Assembly: GCA_910583735.1 (NCBI GenBank)
Contig: CAJTXS010000025.1
Span: 1-21,846, forward strand
Origin: an uncultured Christensenella sp.
GTDB taxonomy: Bacteria; Bacillota; Clostridia; Christensenellales; UBA3700
Length of the DNA stretch: 21,846 nt
Direction: 5' to 3'
Positions within the stretch are counted from its first letter, which is position 1, and the number at the start of each line of letters is the position of its first letter. Shown one piece after another: positions 8,370 to 16,553 of the stretch. The notes beneath the pieces were generated by a model. The model was not told the DNA's origin, did not search any database, and was given only the letters and a program-made list of their open reading frames with translations. The translations under genes were made by a program, and so were the position numbers.

Positions 8370-10802
8370 ATGGCTAAGAAGGAATTGGTGGATAAGACTA
8401 AATATCTCGAGCAGTCGCTCGAGGACATTATGCATAACTCTATGTTGCCCTATTCGGAGTACGTCATTCTCGACAGGGCGATACCGAGGGTAGAGGACGG
8501 ACTCAAACCCGTGCAGCGCAGGATACTGTACAGCATGATGGACCTGGGTATCCTGCCTGATAAGCCGCATAAGAAGTCGGCGCGTATCGTGGGCGAGTGC
8601 CTCGGTAAGTATCACCCGCACGGCGATACGTCCGTGTACGGGGCTATGGTCAAGATGGCGCAGCCGTTCTCCATGAGGGCGACGCTCGTGGACGGTCACG
8701 GTAACTTCGGCTCGCCCGACGGCGACAGCGCCGCCGCGATGCGTTATACCGAGGCAAGGCTTACGCCGCTCGCGCTCGAGCTGCTGCGCGATCTCAATAA
8801 AGATACCGTGCCCATGTCGCTTAACTTCGACGATACGCTCGAAGAGCCCGATGTGCTGCCCGGCAGATTCCCCAATCTGCTCGTAAACGGCACGGGCGGA
8901 ATTGCGGTGGGTCTTACGACCAAGATACCTCCTCATAACCTCGGCGAGACTATCAACGCCGTAGTCGCTTACATCGATAACAGATACATCAAGCTGCCCG
9001 AGATAATGCAGTATCTGCCCGCGCCCGACTTCCCCACAGGCGGATATATCGTGCAGGACGACGGAATATTGCAGGCTTATGAGACGGGTAGGGGCAGGAT
9101 AACCATGCGCGCTCACGCCTTCGTGGAAGAGGCGGGCGACAGGCGCAATATCGTAATCACGGAGTTCCCTTACGAGGTGCAAAAGAGCGAGGTGCTCAAA
9201 AATATCATTGCGCTCAAGGAAAAGGATAAGGATAACTTCGGCGATATTGTCGACATCATAGACGAGTCGGATAGGAACGGTATACGCGCCGTAATCAAGC
9301 TGAAAAAGGAAGCCGACGCGGAGAAGATACTGCGTAAGCTGTTCGTCAAGACCAAGTTGCAGACGGGTATGAGCGTGTACATGGTGGCTATCGCCGACGG
9401 CAAGCCGCAAGAGCTGGGTCTGCTGGATATAATCAAGTATTACGTAGAGTATCAGCGCAAGATTATATACCGCCGTACGCAGTACGACCTGAACGCCGCA
9501 AAGAAGAGAGAGCATATACTGCAAGGTCTTATGATTGCGGTCAACAATATCCGAAGAGTAGTCGATATCATACTCGAGGCCGCGTCCACTACCGAGGCGA
9601 AAGAGACGCTAAAGAGCGAACTCAATCTGTCCGAAAAGCAGGCGGTGGCGGTGCTCGACATGCAGCTGAAGCGTCTTACAAAGCTGGACGTGACTAAGCT
9701 GATAGAAGAGATTAAGCAGCTGCAAGAGCTGATAGAGGAGTACGAGGGCATCACTTCGTCCAAGAGCAAGCAGCTGGCGATAGTGCGTAAAGAGCTGCTC
9801 GATATCAAAAAGAAGTACGCTACGCCTCGCGCGACTAAGTTGATACGCCCCGACCAGGTGCAGGTGGAAATCATCGACCCCAACGCCAAAATCGAGCGCA
9901 AGGGCGTGCTGGTGCTCACTCACGAGAGCACGCTCAAGTTTATGTCGGCTAAGGCGTATTCGGCGGCTGTTAAGGGCGTGAGCAATAACGGTTATGCGGA
10001 CCTCGCGCTCAGCGTGCTGCATTGCAGCAACGATACCAATCTCATCGCATTTACCGATAAGGGCAACGCCGCGATATTCAGCGTGGATAATCTCGAGGAC
10101 GGCAAGTGGAAGAGTAAGGGCATGGCGCTGCATAAAATATCGCGCATAGCAAGCGACGAGAAGGTGGTCGCCATATTCTCGCCCGAGCAGGCTAAGGGCA
10201 AGCAGCTGTATTTCTATACCGAGACGGGTATGGTCAAATGCAGCGACTTCGACGAATATAATTACGATAAAAAGACCGTATATCCCGCAATCGTGCTCAA
10301 AGAGGGCGACAGCGTAATAGGCGTGGAGATTAAGGACGCCGCAGCGCCTTATCTGCTGATGGTTACCGAGCAAGGAATGTGTCTCAACGCCGAAAACGAC
10401 GATATACCCGTGCAGGGCAGAAAGAGCCAGGGCGTGAGAGGTATTCAGCTGTCCGCCGGCGATAAGGTGATATACGCCGCGCAGAATAAGGGCGAGGGAG
10501 AGATAGTGTGCGTCGCTCGTTTGGGTTGGTCCAAGCGCGTCATTCTCGCCGACATTGACCCCTCTAAGCGCTATCGCAAGGGCGTGAAGCTCTTCGATAC
10601 CGATAAGGCGGGCGCCGCGGCTTACGTATCGATAGTGACGATGCCGTACGACTTCGCGCTGCTGGATAAGGACAACACCGTCTACGCTGTCAATACAGAC
10701 GTCTTGCCTATTTGCGATAGGGCGGATAAGGGTAAGAATGTATTTAAGATAATCAAGGCGGATGTGAAGAGAGTGGAGAGGGGGCGGAGTAATAACGTCT
10801 AA
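8370..10802 (+). CDS. parC: Type IIA DNA topoisomerase subunit A (topoisomerase IV ParC / GyrA family)
   Basis: 810 residues. Breakage-reunion domain with DGLKPVQRRILY, KYHPHGDTSVYG and the catalytic tyrosine Tyr126 in AAAMRYTEAR; the partner Arg125 precedes it. A helical and coiled-coil region (about 370-490) is followed by a C-terminal beta-pinwheel (about 500-800) with blade motifs such as VQGRKSQGVRGI. A canonical GyrA box (QRRGGKG) is not present; the expected blade-1 position reads AKAYSAAVKGVSN. This favours a decatenating topoisomerase IV over a supercoiling gyrase, though some clostridial gyrases also vary here. At the quinolone-binding positions equivalent to GyrA Ser83 and Asp87 it carries Thr87 and Gly91. 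A weak AGGTG ribosome binding site precedes the ATG. Last gene of the hydrolase-parE-parC operon. Confidence 0.88.
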   Translation: MAKKELVDKTKYLEQSLEDIMHNSMLPYSEYVILDRAIPRVEDGLKPVQRRILYSMMDLGILPDKPHKKSARIVGECLGKYHPHGDTSVYGAMVKMAQPFSMRATLVDGHGNFGSPDGDSAAAMRYTEARLTPLALELLRDLNKDTVPMSLNFDDTLEEPDVLPGRFPNLLVNGTGGIAVGLTTKIPPHNLGETINAVVAYIDNRYIKLPEIMQYLPAPDFPTGGYIVQDDGILQAYETGRGRITMRAHAFVEEAGDRRNIVITEFPYEVQKSEVLKNIIALKEKDKDNFGDIVDIIDESDRNGIRAVIKLKKEADAEKILRKLFVKTKLQTGMSVYMVAIADGKPQELGLLDIIKYYVEYQRKIIYRRTQYDLNAAKKREHILQGLMIAVNNIRRVVDIILEAASTTEAKETLKSELNLSEKQAVAVLDMQLKRLTKLDVTKLIEEIKQLQELIEEYEGITSSKSKQLAIVRKELLDIKKKYATPRATKLIRPDQVQVEIIDPNAKIERKGVLVLTHESTLKFMSAKAYSAAVKGVSNNGYADLALSVLHCSNDTNLIAFTDKGNAAIFSVDNLEDGKWKSKGMALHKISRIASDEKVVAIFSPEQAKGKQLYFYTETGMVKCSDFDEYNYDKKTVYPAIVLKEGDSVIGVEIKDAAAPYLLMVTEQGMCLNAENDDIPVQGRKSQGVRGIQLSAGDKVIYAAQNKGEGEIVCVARLGWSKRVILADIDPSKRYRKGVKLFDTDKAGAAAYVSIVTMPYDFALLDKDNTVYAVNTDVLPICDRADKGKNVFKIIKADVKRVERGRSNNV

Positions 10803-11050
10803 CCGCCAAACGCAACACTTAATGGACAAAAATTTATATTAAAAGATATATCGCTTTCCATTAAGTGTTGGCGGTTACTTGGAGGGGAAACCACACATTA
10901 TAAGTGTGGTTTCCCCTCTTTTTATGCGCAAAGTATATGATAGCACATATAAGAGCAGCGCATAAAAATTCACCCCTTCCGCTTGAAAATGCGCCTGCGC
11001 ATTTTAGAGGTTACGCTTGCAAAAAATGTGATTTTTGCGCGCTTTATTTC
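10800..11050 (+). repeat. Structured repeat element E, copy 1 (plus orientation)
   Basis: Begins inside the parC stop codon with TAACCGCCAAACGCAACAC, the 5' signature shared by all copies. This strand pairs with a downstream arm ending in GGCGGTT (leader stem, 6-nt bulge, about 30-nt loop), followed by the invariant GCGGTTACTTG (10871-10881). Then come four stem-loops: H1 10882-10918, H2 TTTTTATGCGC/GCGCATAAAAA 10919-10968, H3 AAAATGCG/CGCATTTT 10986-11005, H4 GCAAAAA/TTTTTGC 11019-11038. No protein is encoded. The sequence has diverged from copies 2 and 3 while the pairing is kept. Confidence 0.8.
10882..10923 (+). terminator. Strong Rho-independent terminator after parC
   Basis: GAGGGGAAACCACAC (10882-10896) pairs perfectly with 10904-10918 around the 7-nt loop ATTATAA, followed by TTTTT (10919-10923). 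It is stem H1 of repeat element copy 1, so the element provides the operon's terminator. Confidence 0.9.
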
Positions 11051-11104
11051 AACTTAAATAGACAATATTTACGCCATGCAGTGATAGTGATAATGCACCT
11101 CATA

Positions 11105-11365
11105 GAAATAAAAAGCGAACGAAAACGACGCTTTTCGTGAGCGTTACCTTGAAAAATACGAGCGGTGTGAGCGAAGTATTTTTATATCGGAAAGAGTGAA
11201 TTTTACGCGCTATGATAATTAGTCTTATACTAAACTATGCGCGTAAAAGAGAGAAAAACGCACTTATAATGTGCGGTTGTCTCTTCAAGTAACCGCAAAT
11301 ACGAGACGCACTATAAGATTGCTCGTAAATATGCTTACTTCGTCGAGTGTTTCGTTTGGCGGTTA
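11105..11365 (-). repeat. Structured repeat element E, copy 2 (minus orientation)
   Basis: Read on the minus strand from 11365 it starts TAACCGCCAAACGAAACAC and has an imperfect leader stem, GCGGTTACTTG (11286-11296), H1 (AAGAGA 11247-11252 with 11280-11285, plus an inner GTGCG stem with one mismatch), H2 TTTTACGCGC/GCGCGTAAAA (11201-11248), H3 AAAAATAC/GTATTTTT (11152-11183) and H4 ACGAAAA/TTTTCGT (11119-11138). It faces copy 1 tail to tail, making a long imperfect palindrome across 10870-11300. Confidence 0.8.
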
Positions 11366-11381
11366 ACGGAGTGCGGAGGGG

Positions 11382-11464
11382 TGTCAACGAGGGGAACCAT
11401 GTAGCAAATATGCGCAGGATTATCCTGCGCATATGTAAGCGTTTAATTGGTGCCCCTCGTTACA
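11382..11464. repeat. Nested long hairpin between element copies 2 and 3
   Basis: Outer stem TGT-AACGAGGGG (11382-11394, one bulged C) with CCCCTCGTT-ACA (11453-11464). Inside is a perfect 12-bp stem, ATATGCGCAGGA (11408-11419) with 11423-11434, and a TTA loop. It has no close counterpart in copies 1 and 2. Confidence 0.75.
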
Positions 11465-11467
11465 TTG

Positions 11468-11736
11468 ATGCCTCGCAGAGACAGCTCACGAAAACGACGT
11501 TTTTTGTGAGCGATACCGCGAAAAATACGAGCGGTTAAGAGCGAAGTATTTTTATATCGGAAAGAGTGAATTTTACGCGCTATGATAATTAGTCTTATAT
11601 TAATCTATGCGCGTAAAAGAGAGAAAACCGCACTTTTAATGTGCGGTTGTCTCTTCAAGTAACCGCCAATACAAGACGGTAACTTATTTACGATTATATA
11701 TAATTATAGTCCGTCTTGTGTTGCGTCTGGCGGTTA
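11468..11736 (-). repeat. Structured repeat element E, copy 3 (minus orientation)
   Basis: Starts on the minus strand at 11736 with TAACCGCCAGACGCAACAC, two bases after the stop codon of the Na/Pi transporter gene. Leader stem ACAAGACGG with CCGTCTTGT, then GCGGTTACTTG (11656-11666), H1 with perfect AACCGCAC/GTGCGGTT (11626-11648) inside AAGAGA/TCTCTT, H2 identical in its stem to copy 2 (11571-11618), H3 AAAAATAC/GTATTTTT (11521-11553) and an extended H4 (11484-11511). The 150 bp around H1-H3 are nearly identical to copy 2, a recent direct duplication. H1 followed by TCTCTTTT can end the transporter transcript. Confidence 0.82.
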
Positions 11737-11738
11737 AA

Positions 11739-13412
11739 TTAGTCTTCGACTTTCTTCGCCTTAACCTTAGAGGGCAGCTTGACGTACGCGCTCATGCCGC
11801 GGAACACATTGTAGATGTGGTCGCCGATACGCTCTAAGTTGTTGATCAGGGGCATGAATATCGTGGCGGAGTATGCGTTGCATTCGCCGCTGTTCATGCG
11901 GCGGATGTGCGACTGCTCCATGGTCATGTATAGGAAGTCTACATTCTCCTCGAGCTGAGCCACGTGCTCGGCGTCGGAGATGTCGCGGTTGTCGAATCCC
12001 GTCTGAACGGCTACGCGCAGCTCGTAGAGGGCGGAGCGCATTTCGCCGAGCTGAGACTTGGCGGTCTCGGAAAGCGTGACGTCGCTGTCGCGCAGCGCGG
12101 CGGTGTACTCCATGACGTTCTGCGACAGCTCGTCGATACGGCTGACGTCGGACACAGCCTTGTGATAGGTGGCTATCTCCGTCTCGGTATCGAGGTCAAC
12201 CTCTTGACCGGACAGCTCGATGAGGTAGTGTATCAGCTCGGAATTGATGGACGAGAGCAGTTTATCCGCTTCGTCGAATTCCGCTTGATTAGATAGATCC
12301 GCATCTATGACCGCGGTCATGGATATGTCGAGGTTCTTGCAAGCGATGTCCATCATGCGCATGAGTTCGCGGCGGAATTGCTCGATTGCTATGCTGGGAG
12401 AGGAGAGCAGGCGCTCGTCGACGTACTTGAGTACGGACGGCTTGCTCTTCTTCCTGTCGGCGTTCTTTTTGCTCTCGGGTACTATAAGAGTGGCGAGCTT
12501 GGTGAGCACTTTCATGAAAGGCAGCAGCAACAGCGTCGTGGACACGTTAAAGAGTGTGTGGAACATAGCTATCTGCGTCTCGGACTTGGGGAACATCTTC
12601 TGCAATGCTTCGCTGATAGGCGCAAAGTATACTATTATAAAGAAGAGTATCGAGCCGAAGAAGTTGAAGAGCAGGTGGATGACCGAGGCGCGCTTTGCGT
12701 TGGCGTTGGCGCCGATACCGGCAAGCAGCGCGGTGACGCATGTGCCGATGTTGATGCCCAGCGTCGCAAACAGCGCGGCGTCGAGCGTTATCAGACCCGA
12801 GCCCGCCATAGTTATCAATATACCCGTCGTGGCGGACGAGCTCTGTATCGCAGCAGTTAGCGCAAGTCCTATGAAAAACAGCGCAAAGGGATTGCTGATA
12901 TTCATGAGCGCGTTGCTCACCGCGGGCATTTCGTTGAGTATGCCCATCGCGTCGGACATCAGCATAAGCCCAGAGAATATCATGCCGAAGCCGAGCATTA
13001 TCATGGCGGCGTTCTTGACCTTGATGTTCTTACACATGGAAAGGAAGAAACCTACGCCCGTAAGCGCTACGAAAAACTCCGTGATGGGTAGGAATTTGAG
13101 CGCGACTATCTGAGCCGTAATCGTGGTGCCGATGTTGGCGCCCATGATTATGCCCGTCGCCTGAAAGAGCGTTATTATACCCGCGTTGACGAAACCCACT
13201 ACCATAACCGTCGTGGCGGACGAACTCTGTATTACCGTGGTGACTGCCGCGCCTATAGCGACGGTGGAGAGACGGTTGTTGCCTACTTTGCCCATCAGCG
13301 TCTTGAGCTTGCTTCCCGCAAGGTTTTGCAGATAGTCGCCGAGCAACTTCATGCCGTAGAGAAAGACGCCTAATCCTCCGAATACCACTAATAACGCTGT
13401 AAATATTTCCAT
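11739..13412 (-). CDS. Na/Pi cotransporter family protein with PhoU-like C-terminal domain
   Basis: 557 residues. The N-terminal about 310 residues are membrane-embedded and contain the duplicated Na_Pi_cotrans signature: QSSSATT at 62-68 and 190-196, each followed by an NIGT motif (GANIGTT 91-97, GINIGTC 219-225). The C-terminal about 220 residues are soluble and helical, as in PhoU-like regulatory domains of bacterial NptA/YjbB proteins. Expected role: sodium-coupled phosphate movement across the cytoplasmic membrane (the direction, import or efflux, cannot be told), with the cytosolic tail sensing or gating. The ribosome binding site is TAAGGA before the ATG. It is monocistronic, has its own extended -10 promoter and ends against repeat element copy 3. 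No phosphate regulon gene is next to it. Confidence 0.9.
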   Translation of the reverse strand: MEIFTALLVVFGGLGVFLYGMKLLGDYLQNLAGSKLKTLMGKVGNNRLSTVAIGAAVTTVIQSSSATTVMVVGFVNAGIITLFQATGIIMGANIGTTITAQIVALKFLPITEFFVALTGVGFFLSMCKNIKVKNAAMIMLGFGMIFSGLMLMSDAMGILNEMPAVSNALMNISNPFALFFIGLALTAAIQSSSATTGILITMAGSGLITLDAALFATLGINIGTCVTALLAGIGANANAKRASVIHLLFNFFGSILFFIIVYFAPISEALQKMFPKSETQIAMFHTLFNVSTTLLLLPFMKVLTKLATLIVPESKKNADRKKSKPSVLKYVDERLLSSPSIAIEQFRRELMRMMDIACKNLDISMTAVIDADLSNQAEFDEADKLLSSINSELIHYLIELSGQEVDLDTETEIATYHKAVSDVSRIDELSQNVMEYTAALRDSDVTLSETAKSQLGEMRSALYELRVAVQTGFDNRDISDAEHVAQLEENVDFLYMTMEQSHIRRMNSGECNAYSATIFMPLINNLERIGDHIYNVFRGMSAYVKLPSKVKAKKVED

Positions 13413-13435
13413 ATAATTTCCTTAATATCTTGAGT

Positions 13436-13456
13436 GGCGAGAGCCGAACTCTCACC
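13436..13456 (-). promoter_or_regulatory. 5'-end hairpin in the Na/Pi transporter leader
   Basis: On the minus strand GGTGAGAG pairs with CTCTCGCC (8 bp with one G-U) around TTCGG. The hairpin starts about 7 bp after the -10 element, so it should sit at the very 5' end of the mRNA, where such stems often protect transcripts. Confidence 0.5.
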
Positions 13457-13462
13457 GATACG

Positions 13463-13492
13463 ATTATATCATACCATTTATTATCGCGGCAA
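13463..13492 (-). promoter_or_regulatory. Promoter of the Na/Pi transporter gene
   Basis: On the minus strand: TTGCCG (13487-13492), an 18-bp spacer, TATAAT (13463-13468) with an extended TG-A just upstream. Confidence 0.65.
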
Positions 13493-13714
13493 TTAAATGT
13501 CGCAATAGAGAAAATAATCGTATATTTGCGTCTTAATTATAATCATAGAGTATAACGTGCGTCGAATTGCGTCGAAGCAGGGGGATATTCGGCGGCGCTT
13601 GTACGACTTGCGCGCTATGCGGCGGCGAGCGCGGCAGGGGTCTTATTGCGTGCGCGTGACAATAAATGCCGCGACGTTGCGTAAAATCGCTGGTTCACGC
13701 GCGCAATTATGTTA

Positions 13715-13720
13715 TATAAT
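13715..13720 (+). promoter_or_regulatory. Possible -10 element for polA
   Basis: A perfect TATAAT in an AT-rich patch 280 bp upstream of polA. The -35 is poor (TTCACG, 15-bp spacer). It is the best candidate in the 590-bp divergent gap; the remainder (13493-13714 and 13789-13990) shows no gene. Confidence 0.3.
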
Positions 13721-13759
13721 ATGTGTACGGGCACTGTATGCCCAATCATACATTTTCAA

Positions 13760-13788
13760 GAGAATTTCTCGATTAAGAGCTCTTAATC
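13760..13788. promoter_or_regulatory. Adjacent perfect palindromes upstream of polA
   Basis: GAGAATTTCTC (13760-13770) is immediately followed by the perfect 18-bp palindrome GATTAAGAGCTCTTAATC (13771-13788). They lie 40-70 bp after the candidate -10 element, where a dimeric repressor or a leader hairpin could act. No binding protein can be named. Confidence 0.45.
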
Positions 13789-14000
13789 TGCCGCAATGAG
13801 CGTATCGGAACGCAGGCGCGCGGTATCTCGGGTCTGTTAGCGAGAGTTCTACGATAAATTATGCTGCGGCGAGGCTTAGCCTGCGTCAATACCTATTATG
13901 GAGCAAGCCGCCTTATCGGCGGGCGCGCTCTACTGTCACATCGGCAAAGAGAGTAGCCTTGCGGCGCATTCTCCCGCCTGCTGTCTGTAAGGAGCTTATA

Positions 14001-16553
14001 ATGATTACGGTTTTACTCGATAGCAATTCGCTTATCAACAGGGCATACTACGCTATGCCCAACCTCACCAGCCGCTCGGGCAAGTATACCGGCGCAATAT
14101 TCGGATATATGAATATGCTGCTCAAGATAATATCCGATTACTCGCCCACCAATATTATCGCGGCGTTCGACAGGAAGGCTCCCGTATTCAGGAAGGCGAT
14201 GTACGAGGGATATAAGGCGCAGCGTAAGTCTATGCCGCCCGAGCTCGCCGAGCAGATAGAGCCCATGAAAGATATCCTGCGAGCTATGAATATACCCATA
14301 GCCGAGATGGACGGATACGAGGCGGACGACCTCATCGGCTCGCTGTGCGCGAGTACCGAGGGCAGGGTGTATATCGTCACGGGCGATAAGGACAGCTTGC
14401 AGCTGGTGAGCGACAGGGTCAACGTGTTGCTTACGCGCAAGGGAGTGAGCGAGATAGACAGATACGATATAGAAAAGCTCGCGTCCGAAGGGCTTAAGCC
14501 CAAGCAGATAATCGACCTCAAGTCGCTGATGGGCGACGCGTCGGACAATATCCCAGGCGTGAAGGGCGTGGGCGAAAAGACGGCTAAGGAGCTGCTCGCG
14601 CTGTACGGCGACCTAGACGGCGTGTATGAGAATATCGGGCAGATAAAGGGGAAATTAAAGGAAAAGCTGGAGCAAGATAAGGATATGGCGTATCTGTCGT
14701 ATAGGCTTGCCACCATCAAGACGGATATCGACGTGCCGGTGAGCGCGGCGGACGGGGCGCTCAAGATGCCTTTCGAGCCTAATCTTCGCGTCAAGCTGCA
14801 AGAGCTCGACCTCTACCGCCTTGCCGAAAGGATGAGCATTAAGGAAGGCGACGCAAAAGAGGAGAAAGAGCAAAAGGCGGAAGTTGTCGTAACGGAAATA
14901 GCGGACGGCGAGGCGCTGCGTGGCTATATTGCCAAGATACGGCAGGCGGGCAGGTGCGCGCTGCATATAGATAAGGATATATCCATTGCGGCGGATAAGT
15001 GCGACGGGGCGAGTATCGCGCTGTCCGATTCGCTCTTCTCCGAGGGACTGGACTACGGCGATTGCATAGCGGCGCTGCGTTCATTGCTCGAGGACGAGGG
15101 CATAAAGAAGACTGTGTACGACTTAAAGAGCCTCATGCACAGGCTGGATGCTTACGGCATAGAGGCGAGGGGCGTGGAGGACGACGTCATGCTGCTCGCC
15201 TATCTCGACGATGCCAACCGCACATATAAGAGCGTCAAGGATATGCTTGCAAGCTACGGCGTGTCGGAGGGGTGCATTGCCGCGGGAGTGTACGAGGCGC
15301 GAGACGTCGCTATGACCGGAGTGAAAGATAAGGGCGAGTACGAGCTCTATACCGATGTGGAGATGCCGCTGATAGGCGTGCTCTATCGCATGGAGAAAGA
15401 GGGATTCCGCGTGGATAGACAGGGACTTACCACGCTGGAGACGGAGTTCGATAAGATAATCCAAGAGCTCACGCAGTCGATATACGAGCTGTCGGGAGAG
15501 GAGTTCAATATCAATTCCACGCAGCAGCTGGGTAAGATTCTCTTTGAGAAGTTGGGGCTCAAGAGCGGCAAGAAGAATAAGACGGGTTACTCCACGAGCG
15601 TGGAAGTGCTCTCCGCGCTGGAGAGCGATCATCCCATTATTCCGCTTATCCTGAGATATAGGGAGATAGCTAAGCTGCGCTCTACTTACGTATACGGGCT
15701 CATTCCGCTCATGGATAGCGAGGATAAGCTGCATACGGTATTCAAGCAGGCGGCAACATCTACGGGCAGACTGTCATCCACCGAGCCCAATCTGCAGAAT
15801 ATACCCGTGAGGAAAAAAGAGGGCGCGCTGATAAGAAAGCTGTTCCTGCCCTCGGAGGGCAATAAGCTGATTTCGGCGGACTATTCACAGATAGAGTTGA
15901 GGCTGATGGCGCAGTTCAGCAAGGACGAGAGCATGTTAGAGGCGTTCAACAGCGGTAGGGATATCCATGCCGATACCGCAGCCAAGATCGCAGGCGTGCC
16001 TATCGAAGAGGTCACTCCGCAGATGCGCAGACAGGCTAAGGCGGTCAATTTCGGAATTATTTACGGCATAAGCGAGTTCGGGCTGGCAAGAGACCTCGGT
16101 ATATTCAGGTATGAGGCGAAGGTCTTTATGAATAACTACTTCGCAAGTTATCCCACAGTAAAGGAATATATGGCGCAGTCCATTGCCGAGGCTAAGGAGA
16201 AGGGCTACGCCGTCACTATGTTCGGGCGCAGGAGGGAGCTGCCCGAGATAAAGGCGTCCAATGCCGCTATGCGCGGCTTCGGCGAGAGGGTGGCGCTCAA
16301 TATGCCGCTTCAGGGCAGCGCAAGCGATATCATCAAGATGGCTATGATAGCCGTAGATAAGAGACTGAGAGAGGGCGGCTATAAGGCTAAAATGATTATG
16401 CAGGTGCACGACGAGTTGATAATCGATACCCCGCCGCATGAAGTGCAAGAGGTATGCGCGCTGCTTAAGGAGTGCATGGAGAACGTAGTCAAGCTGGACG
16501 TCAAACTGGAGGCAGACGTGGGCGTGGGCGATAATTGGCTGGATGCGAAATAG
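14001..16553 (+). CDS. polA: DNA polymerase I
   Basis: 850 residues from the ATG at 14001, chosen because GGAG (13991-13994) sits 6 nt upstream and the protein then begins ITVLLDSNSL as the family does; an in-frame TTG at 13959 would add 14 unlikely residues. Domains: 5'-3' exonuclease (about 1-260) with DGYEADDL, TGDKDSLQL and GDASDNIPGVKGVGEKTA; a 3'-5' exonuclease-like domain (about 290-450) that lacks the normal DxE and YxxxD residues and is probably inactive; and the polymerase domain with TGRLSSTEPNLQNIP, motif A Asp627 (SADYSQIELR), motif B Lys680, Phe684 and Tyr688, and motif C Asp804 in QVHDELI. Role: gap filling and RNA-primer removal in replication and repair. coaE follows 376 bp downstream; the usual mutM gene is missing between them. 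Confidence 0.97.
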   Translation: MITVLLDSNSLINRAYYAMPNLTSRSGKYTGAIFGYMNMLLKIISDYSPTNIIAAFDRKAPVFRKAMYEGYKAQRKSMPPELAEQIEPMKDILRAMNIPIAEMDGYEADDLIGSLCASTEGRVYIVTGDKDSLQLVSDRVNVLLTRKGVSEIDRYDIEKLASEGLKPKQIIDLKSLMGDASDNIPGVKGVGEKTAKELLALYGDLDGVYENIGQIKGKLKEKLEQDKDMAYLSYRLATIKTDIDVPVSAADGALKMPFEPNLRVKLQELDLYRLAERMSIKEGDAKEEKEQKAEVVVTEIADGEALRGYIAKIRQAGRCALHIDKDISIAADKCDGASIALSDSLFSEGLDYGDCIAALRSLLEDEGIKKTVYDLKSLMHRLDAYGIEARGVEDDVMLLAYLDDANRTYKSVKDMLASYGVSEGCIAAGVYEARDVAMTGVKDKGEYELYTDVEMPLIGVLYRMEKEGFRVDRQGLTTLETEFDKIIQELTQSIYELSGEEFNINSTQQLGKILFEKLGLKSGKKNKTGYSTSVEVLSALESDHPIIPLILRYREIAKLRSTYVYGLIPLMDSEDKLHTVFKQAATSTGRLSSTEPNLQNIPVRKKEGALIRKLFLPSEGNKLISADYSQIELRLMAQFSKDESMLEAFNSGRDIHADTAAKIAGVPIEEVTPQMRRQAKAVNFGIIYGISEFGLARDLGIFRYEAKVFMNNYFASYPTVKEYMAQSIAEAKEKGYAVTMFGRRRELPEIKASNAAMRGFGERVALNMPLQGSASDIIKMAMIAVDKRLREGGYKAKMIMQVHDELIIDTPPHEVQEVCALLKECMENVVKLDVKLEADVGVGDNWLDAK

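Noticed and set aside
10904..11140. 78-codon plus-strand frame
   Set aside because: It starts in the terminator loop, runs through the stem-loops of repeat copy 1, has no ribosome binding site and no protein-like composition.
10800..11736. Integron attC sites
   Set aside because: The leader hairpins are attC-sized, and one left end (GTCTAAC) and one right end (GTTAAAT) fit the core-site patterns, but no element has both, there is no cassette ORF, and no integron integrase is present.
13557..13799. 80-codon frame upstream of polA
   Set aside because: Arg-rich product, no ribosome binding site, crosses the palindromes.
13959..14000. Upstream TTG start for polA
   Set aside because: The ATG at 14001 has GGAG at ideal spacing and starts the protein at the conserved family N-terminus.
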